Source of the DNA: Puffinus mauretanicus
Taxonomy: Eukaryota; Chordata; Aves; Procellariiformes; Procellariidae
DNA: 64,000 nt
Assembly (NCBI GenBank): GCA_023333565.1
Contig: JAJKFH010002198.1
Coordinates: forward strand, 1-64,000
Direction of reading: 5' to 3'
The position numbers and the translations under genes are program-made. Shown in pieces: positions 57,560 to 64,000 of the stretch; the stretch's first letter is position 1; the number at the start of each line of letters is the position of its first letter. The notes below the pieces were generated by a model. It was not told the origin of the DNA. It saw nothing but the letters and a program-made list of their open reading frames with translations, and did no database searches.

Positions 57560-57960
57560 GGGGCAGCAGTATTAAAGAAGCTTTTAATGACGGCTACCGG
57601 CTTGTACTACAACCATCTGAGACTCATTTGAATTCAGGCAACTTTAAGCTCTTTTGGCAGTATAAAAGGGCCTGAAAGTGGATTCCAGTCACATGTGCAC
57701 TTGCTTTTAGACGCCAGCGCGGTGCCAGTGTGATGTAAAGGGGCCTCCGTGAGCCGGAGAATCAGGCCCTGCATATTTTACACTCTTTTGTGGCTTACTG
57801 TGACTCTGCTTATCTCCAACAGTTAAAAACCGAGTGCCAATGGTCTACACGCTGGATACGTATCATGCAAAACCAAATATAGCACGGCTCAAGAACACTC
57901 TTTGCATAATGTACATATGTATTTCATTTATTTTTGTAAAAATTCTGCTTAAGCATATGG
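57560..57960. promoter_or_regulatory. Candidate conserved non-coding element
   Basis: A sharp change from very GC-rich DNA (to 57,555) to AT-rich sequence with CTTTTAATGACGGC, CATTTGAATTCAGG, a TATAAAAGGG word at 57,661 and CACATGTGCAC. No frame or repeat seen. Confidence 0.35.
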
Positions 57961-59151
57961 AAGGGAAGGAGTGATAACACTGCCTAGAGGCAGATATAAT
58001 GTGGTCAGGCAATGTGCAAGCTTCCTCACACAGCTCGAGGAATGTGCCTGAGTTTGAAGTTGTTACATGAGTCCTGGACAATTCCTTAGCGGGGAGAGGC
58101 AAGTAGGTCATACAGATGATTTTGTGACAGGGGTCTTCCTTCACATCAGATGGCAGAGAGGTTCCAAATGCATTTCACCTGGGGCTTATGTTTTCTAACC
58201 CAGAACTATGGATGTGCAAGACTCTGGCTGAAAATAACCATGTAGATCCATATTTAGGAGCCTGCATGCATGAATTTTTCTTCAAACTTTTGGCTTGCCA
58301 CATCGACGCTGTCCTACCAGTAATTCTACAAACCCTCTGGCTTACATTGCATAGCACAACCATTACCACCAATTGCAAAAAAAAAAAAAAAAAAAGGCAA
58401 GCCACTAACAGAAAAAATAACCATATTTAATAAAATTTAAAGCTCCTTGTCCTCCCTGGGCAGGGACAGCCAGACAGGCCTGACCCCAGTGTCTGGCCCT
58501 GAGAGATGCTGGGCTCCTGCCAGTGCTTCAAACAAGAGCTGTGCTTTGTTCATCTCGAAGTGTGCCTCTGTCTGTGCTGCCTTTTCCTATTTTCCTTGTA
58601 TGCAGATGAAATTGTATTTTTAAAAACCGGAGTGGCTGCTGTTAGAGATTGGGGTAAACCAGGTGTCAGCTTTGACTCGTGCATTCATCCCCTCTCAGCC
58701 ACGGTGGGAGCCGCCGGGATCTGTTCGGCATTGCATCGCACGTATCAGCTTCTGGATGCTTGGCCTTCGGGGGCCCTTGGCCAAACCTCGCGGTCTCGCT
58801 GTGCCGAGGGGATCTTCCCATCCTGCCGCGGCGCCCGGCAAGCAGGAGAGCTGGGAGCACTGGCTGGCCTCTCGCTTCCCCTTACTGACCTCTGCTGATT
58901 TTTACAGGTGCAAACGACAGGCAAACCAAACGCATTAGCATTAGCTGGTGTTTGCAGATCCAGCAGCGTCTGAGGCATTTTGAAGCCGGCGTGCAGAAGG
59001 CAGCTGCCTGTACCGGGGGACACGCAAGTTGGAGGCTGATCATCCGAGCTGGTTGCGCCTTGGGTGGGGAAAGATGCTCAGACATAATCTTGAGTTCATG
59101 TTTCAGTTCATCTTGTTCAGGAAAACACCAAAGCACATATTTAGCTGTAAG

Positions 59152-59188
59152 TGGATAATTTAGTGTAATTCTGGATAATTTAGTGTAA
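59152..59188. repeat. 17-bp tandem repeat
   Basis: TGGATAATTTAGTGTAA at 59152-59168 and exactly again at 59172-59188, with three bases between (20-base period). Confidence 0.85.
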
Positions 59189-59239
59189 CCCATCTAAAAG
59201 GGGTGCTTCCCTAAACAGGGACTGTGAGAACACACCTAA

Positions 59240-59320
59240 GCTAGGCTGAAGTCAATGGGCTTTACTGCTGAGTAACGTTAGCTGGTGCCCAGAGCACCAG
59301 GATCAGGGTCTAAATGGCTT
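59240..59320. mobile_element. Fragment of an old amniote interspersed repeat
   Basis: The words TGAAGTCAATGGGCTTTACT and CAGGATCAGGGTCTAAATGG, in this order, resemble an old palindromic interspersed repeat common in turtles, crocodilians and birds (text of the type 'aagtcaatggg ... ggatcagggcc'). The match is from memory and the family is not named. Confidence 0.4.
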
Positions 59321-59784
59321 GATGGAGAAGGGAAGGATGAAGAAATAGAGATTACGGTGACACTGACATGTGGTTACTCATGGACACAGGCGCAGGTTTA
59401 ACTCACGGACATGCGTTTTACCTATGGGTTTGAGTAGATTTTAGCTGACGGGCTTTATTTTAGAAATTGGGGGATCCTTGGGCACAGCATTATCTTGGCA
59501 TGCAAACACTTTCTGCTGAGATGCTGTTTTACAGAAGGAATTAGAAAGACTGGTCTGAGTGAGAAAAGGTTGGAGCAGAGATGTTTTAAGAGGACAAAGA
59601 GCTGTCAGGTACGAACATATGTAACAGAGGCAGCAGCATCCAACAAGAAGATACCTTTTTCTGTGTTGTGCTCTCTCTTTCTATCCTGAGCCAAATCTTA
59701 ATCTAATTTTTTTACTGGTACAAAGTGATTTGCTTAATATAGTCTTACGCAGCTGTAACTGAGAATAAAATTAGATCTTGGTGT

Positions 59785-59915
59785 GCTAATTGGGGCCCTG
59801 ACCCAGAGGAGCAGTTAAGCATATGCTTAGCATGAAGTATGAGAGTTGCTCCACCCAAGTGGGTGAGGGTATGCCTGAGCTTTAGGTTAAGCATCCTTTC
59901 AAGTATTTGGAGCTG
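59785..59915. mobile_element. Second fragment of the same kind of old repeat
   Basis: GGGGCCCTGACCCAGAGGAG, AGTTAAGCATATGCTTAGCA and GGTTAAGCATCCTTTCAAG follow the remembered 'gggccctgatccag ... ttaagcatgtgctta' pattern and its inverted half. It lies about 500 bases from the first fragment. No coding potential. Confidence 0.45.
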
Positions 59916-62900
59916 GTATCTAACCTCCTCCCATATCTGCTCCAAACATTTTCATGTTAAAATAGTGAGCGTTTCATAGGGAACTATTATAATTTTCCTA
60001 CCTTCCTCAGAGGAAAATTGCCCTCCAAATTAAGGGGTGAATTTCATTTTAGGAGAACTGCAAGACTAGAGACAAAGACATCTCTCCTTTACTGACCTTC
60101 ATCCCCGTAGCACTGGGTGTTCTTGATTGCTCCTGCAATGGAGGAATTAGAGAGAGGTGTTTGTAGAAAGTCTGTGTTTCACTGGCTTGCAGATTGTACA
60201 AGACAGGAGGACTGGATTTTAATTTAAACTATTAATTTGGAGGGAAGCAATAAAACAGAAAAGCATGTAAAGATTTACTTGCCCAAAACCCTCTGAAATG
60301 TCTCCTATTTTTAGAACGCTCTGCAAATGCTTTTCATGCAAATGTACACGCACGTATACATACGTATGTATATCTCTGTTATGCAAATCAACTCTGGCTT
60401 CTTATTCACTGTGTTAACGAGCTTTGAAAAGGCTTTGGCATTTCTTTTTCTGTGAAGGGATTTTTGTTTTTAAAGAAATAATTAAACCTGCGTATCATAA
60501 AGGTACTTTTAAAGCAGCCAGACTCCGATAGCTGTATTCAAGCTAAATACGATCTGGTTGTGCAAGCAGTCCCCTGAAATACTTCCCTGAATACTGACAA
60601 ACTTTTAATGGCTTGCTTAAAGCTGATGCTGAATTACCAGGCTGAACTGAGGCCTTATCCAGTGACCTGGGGTGTCTGGTTGGCGCCTGGGGAGCCAGGC
60701 ACTTGAGGGAGTGAGAGGGGGAAGTATGAGGAGTTGGCTCAATCTCCCCGCGCTGCCAAAAAGCACAGATCCGGCCGGCGGAGCCATGGGGCAGCATTCA
60801 TCTGCAGTGCATGGTCACACCGAGTCTTGTGTCCTTGGCATGCCTTGGTACGTCCTTGGTATCCACATCTCCAGTGGTGGCACTGAGCGGGCAGCACTGG
60901 GTACGCAGGGAGCGCAGCACCCACCTTGCGGGGTGCGTCTTCTGGAATAAAAATTCTGTTCTTCAAGTCTCTGTATGAGTCTCCGTCCTGCTGGCAGCGA
61001 GTCAGGAGATGACTACCACGGACCCCTTCAGTGCAACACCACCTCTTATAAAGTCATCAAAACCCAGAGGGAAGCCAAGAATTCCTGAGGCTGGATTGCA
61101 TCCCAGAGTGTCCGGTAAGCAAAGATGTACATTACATGTATGCCTAAAATGGAAACACGAGCTGGTGCTTGCTTCTACAGCCTCAAAGGCAGCAGCCAGC
61201 AAATTCTCTCTGGAGCCCAAACGCTACTCCCAGCAGACAGCCCACCATACAGGCTGAGAACGAAGGTGAGCGGCAGGTCCCAGCCCGCAGGTGCTGGAGC
61301 ATCTGCAGAGCAGCAGCCAGATCGGGCTGGACACCAGAGGGTATCTGCAAATAAAGTGGTTGGGTCCCACCACGTCTGTAAGAGGACTAAAACGTGCAGC
61401 AGTCAGAAAACGTCTCGGCAAATCAGGGGTTTTTTCTGCAAGTAGAAAGATGTTTCTTAGTAGCAGCTTCTGCCCATGTCCGGCTGCTTTGTGTGACTTC
61501 CCTTTTCATTTTAAGCTGTCTGTACTGAACGCCAAAGGAAACTAAGCGGGATTATTTTACACCCAAGTTGTATATCCCAAAAGAAAGGGAGCACCCCGCT
61601 GTGCCAACTAGTGGTTTCCATACAGTGGCAATGCATAGAAAACAGACACTGACTTTGAAAAGTAAAACCCTCCAGGGAGTCACCGCTCTCCCTGAGGAAA
61701 TACCACTTACTGTGCACCAGCTCCATTTGTTCCAGGGACATTTCTAACCTGTTGCCTGGATTTTAATGCAGTTTAGGTTGTCACTTCACACCAAGCTATG
61801 AGCTGCCTTTAGTGGGTAAGAACAACGGGCTCAAAGGTTTGGGTTTTGTTGGTTATAAATATTGTTTATTGACAAAGATTAATGAAGGAGCAGCCAGTGT
61901 GGAGCAGTCAGGTAATGGAGGCAGAGCACTGATGTCCCTTCCCCGCAGACTGCCCTCCTGGCATACCAGGGACGGGAGGACCCATTACCCCCCGCTCGCG
62001 GTTTCCACTGGGGTCTCAATGCCGAGCTCCAGCCAGAGAGGTGAAACCGAGCAGTTTCCATGTTGCCTGCATTCCCTGAATATTCATCTCTCCTGCTCAA
62101 AAAGGAAAAGCAAAAAAAAAGGAAAGAAGAAGAAAGCAAGCCTCACATTTTCTGTGGCATCTCAAGCTGGGGGGAAAGGCCGAGATAAATGGATACTTTC
62201 AAGGTCATTAGCTTGTGGAGCTCAGTTTGTATCGCCCTGCCAGAGCTCGGCTTGGAGAGGTTATAAATGTTTTTCGTCTGGAGCAGGGAGCTCATTGTTG
62301 GAGTTTGGATCCTCTGCTTGGCTGACAGTGAAAAATCCAAATTCTGGTGGAGCAGGGCCCCCCTCCCCGCCTCGGAGTTCTTTTGTCTATTCATCTGTAG
62401 CAGAAAACACAGGGAATTAGATGTGCGGTCGAAGGTATTGCGATGCCTCGCTGCTATGGTTGCCACCACCAAAAACGCCGCTGGGCAGCTGACCTTCCTG
62501 GCGGCCCACCAAAAGAGACACAAGGTCAAGTGTTGTTTGCTCTCCAAGAAAATTACCTCAAAATGATGTCCAGTCCTCTCCAGCCTCACCAGCTGCCAGC
62601 CCCATGGTCTGTGGAGAAGAGACAGGGCGAGGGGCAGAGTCAGAAACCCAGGGTGTGGGGCAAGGCACCGTCTCTCAACCCTGGCAGACTGCAGATTTTG
62701 GGGGCTCCCTAAGCCGAGGCAGTGGCGGGCATTTTGCAGCTGCGGCAAGTGCAGCACCGCAGCAGCTGAGCCCACCTGCCGACATGCAGGTGTCTTCTCC
62801 TTGCCTCTGCTCCCAGGCCTGCCGAAAGTCACCGCTTTCGGCCGTGTGTTTGTCTGAGTTAATAACCCCTGCACCTGGCTCTTTTCTGCACTGCTCTGGG

Positions 62901-64000
62901 CCCCTGAGGGGTCTGGAGGTGCAGGGGCACAGCCACGGTGGCGGCGAAACCCGGCCTCTGAAAGGGGAACTGGTGTCACCCTGCCGGGCCGTCTACCTTC
63001 TGCCTTTTCCCGTTGCTTTGCCACCCAGCAGCGACGCTGGGCGCGGGGAGAGTGCCGGCAAGGGCAGACATCCTTCAGTCCCATCGCCCTGCCTTGAAGG
63101 CTGCTGTACGACGCTATGTAAGACCAGAGTTCTTCCTTCAAAATCGGGTCTTCTCTATTACGCCCAGGCGCGGGCTGGGTTTGCTTGGTGGATCGACACT
63201 CCTCCCAGCGTCTCGGGCCCCATGGGTTCCAGGGGACTCAGAAATGGTGCAGATAAATTGTCATTTGGCGTCAATGCCACAGACTGAAACGGATAGAAAA
63301 TTCCAGCTATTTGGTGCTCAGTCAGGCCAGATGTTTTATAGCCTCTGGTGGAATATCAGTAGGTGTATTTCACAGCGGTAAAGGTCAAAGATGGACTCTA
63401 AAATAAGTGGAGCCAGCATTTTTGATGGCTCTCAGATTAGAGGAATATTTACTGGCAGATAATATCTGCAGAACAAAAACTTCTCGCTCAGGAACGGGAG
63501 AAGAGTTTTTAGCAATGGCCAGGACCTCTGGGAGCCATCAGGTCTCCCAGACGTCAGGCTGGCATGGAGGGTCCACATGGATTTTGCTTTCTTCTTCCAG
63601 GGCATGAAAGGCACCCTGATAACAGAGCAAAGCCCCTCTGCCTCTCAACTGTGCACCACTGAAGGGACTCCCTTGGTGGCTCCCTTGGGAACCACAGGGA
63701 TCTCTGGTCATCATTTCCAGGTCATGACACTGAAGCACGGGGAACCTGGGAGCTGCAACCTCTGGGATCTCCATCACCTCTCCTTCCCTTACTCTGCGTC
63801 TGGCTCGCCTGCTGCCTGCACCGGCTGGGTAGCTGTGGGAAGATGTCTTTCCAAGCTCTTTATCCCCACTGCTTCCAGAAGCAAAGTCCCAAGAGCCTCC
63901 AAAAAGCTGCTGCTCTGTAGGGATGCCTCAGCACACAGCAACTAACGCTTATTCCCACTTATTCACAGCAGGCTCTGCAGGACAGCTGGACCGATCTGAG

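Larger units (their letters stand above)
53821..64000. other. Intergenic, no gene supported
   Basis: GC-rich to about 57.6 kb, then mixed. The longest open frame (62,143-63,141, minus, 332 codons) begins at a non-ATG codon, has no recognisable domain and overlaps a 227-codon frame on the plus strand. A palindrome, a second CpG-rich patch, repeat fragments and an A19 run (58,377-58,395) are listed separately. Confidence 0.55.

Noticed and set aside
58377..58395. A19 run as a retrotransposed tail
   Set aside because: No element body or target duplication could be seen beside it; it is a simple homopolymer.
21661..64000. Expected human-type neighbours SPMIP3 (C1orf100) and ZBTB18
   Set aside because: No large ZBTB18-like BTB/zinc-finger frame is present, and I could not find SPMIP3 exons by eye. 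They may lie beyond the window, be absent, or (for SPMIP3) be too short and diverged to see without a search.

Overview
The window is vertebrate nuclear DNA, most likely from a neoavian bird. It has split exons with GT-AG introns, a compact version of a gene that is much longer in mammals, and a solo endogenous-retrovirus LTR of a type I recognise from bird genomes. The species cannot be named from this stretch.

Region 1 (1 to about 21.6 kb, AT-rich) is the body of one plus-strand gene, ADSS2, encoding adenylosuccinate synthetase isozyme 2, the GTP-dependent enzyme that commits IMP to AMP synthesis. Twelve coding exons (exons 2 to 13 of the human arrangement) can be placed to the base. All introns are GT-AG, all junctions keep frame, and the joined product is 395 residues plus stop. 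Exon 1, with the start codon and the P-loop motif, lies left of the window. A 3' UTR of about 1.2 to 1.5 kb follows, with two AATAAA candidates.

Region 2 (about 21.7 to 32.9 kb) is intergenic. It starts AT-rich and becomes clearly GC-richer from about 27.8 kb. It holds a decayed minus-strand CR1/L3-like LINE fragment (about 29.26 to 29.69 kb) and an AT-rich block with paired homeodomain-type sites at 31.17 to 31.32 kb.

Region 3 (32,976 to 33,554) is a solo LTR with TG...CA ends and a perfect 5-bp target duplication.

Region 4 (33.6 to 64 kb) is a GC-rich intergenic stretch with no protein-coding gene I can support. It contains a strong CpG island at about 43.86 to 44.45 kb, a weaker one near 55.9 to 56.26 kb, a perfect 26-bp palindrome, potential G-quadruplexes, old repeat fragments near 59.2 and 59.8 kb, and several AT-rich blocks that resemble conserved non-coding enhancers. 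In human the corresponding 3' side of ADSS2 leads through a long gene-poor interval toward ZBTB18, so a regulatory role for these blocks is a reasonable inference, not something seen here. No previously undescribed coding system was found.
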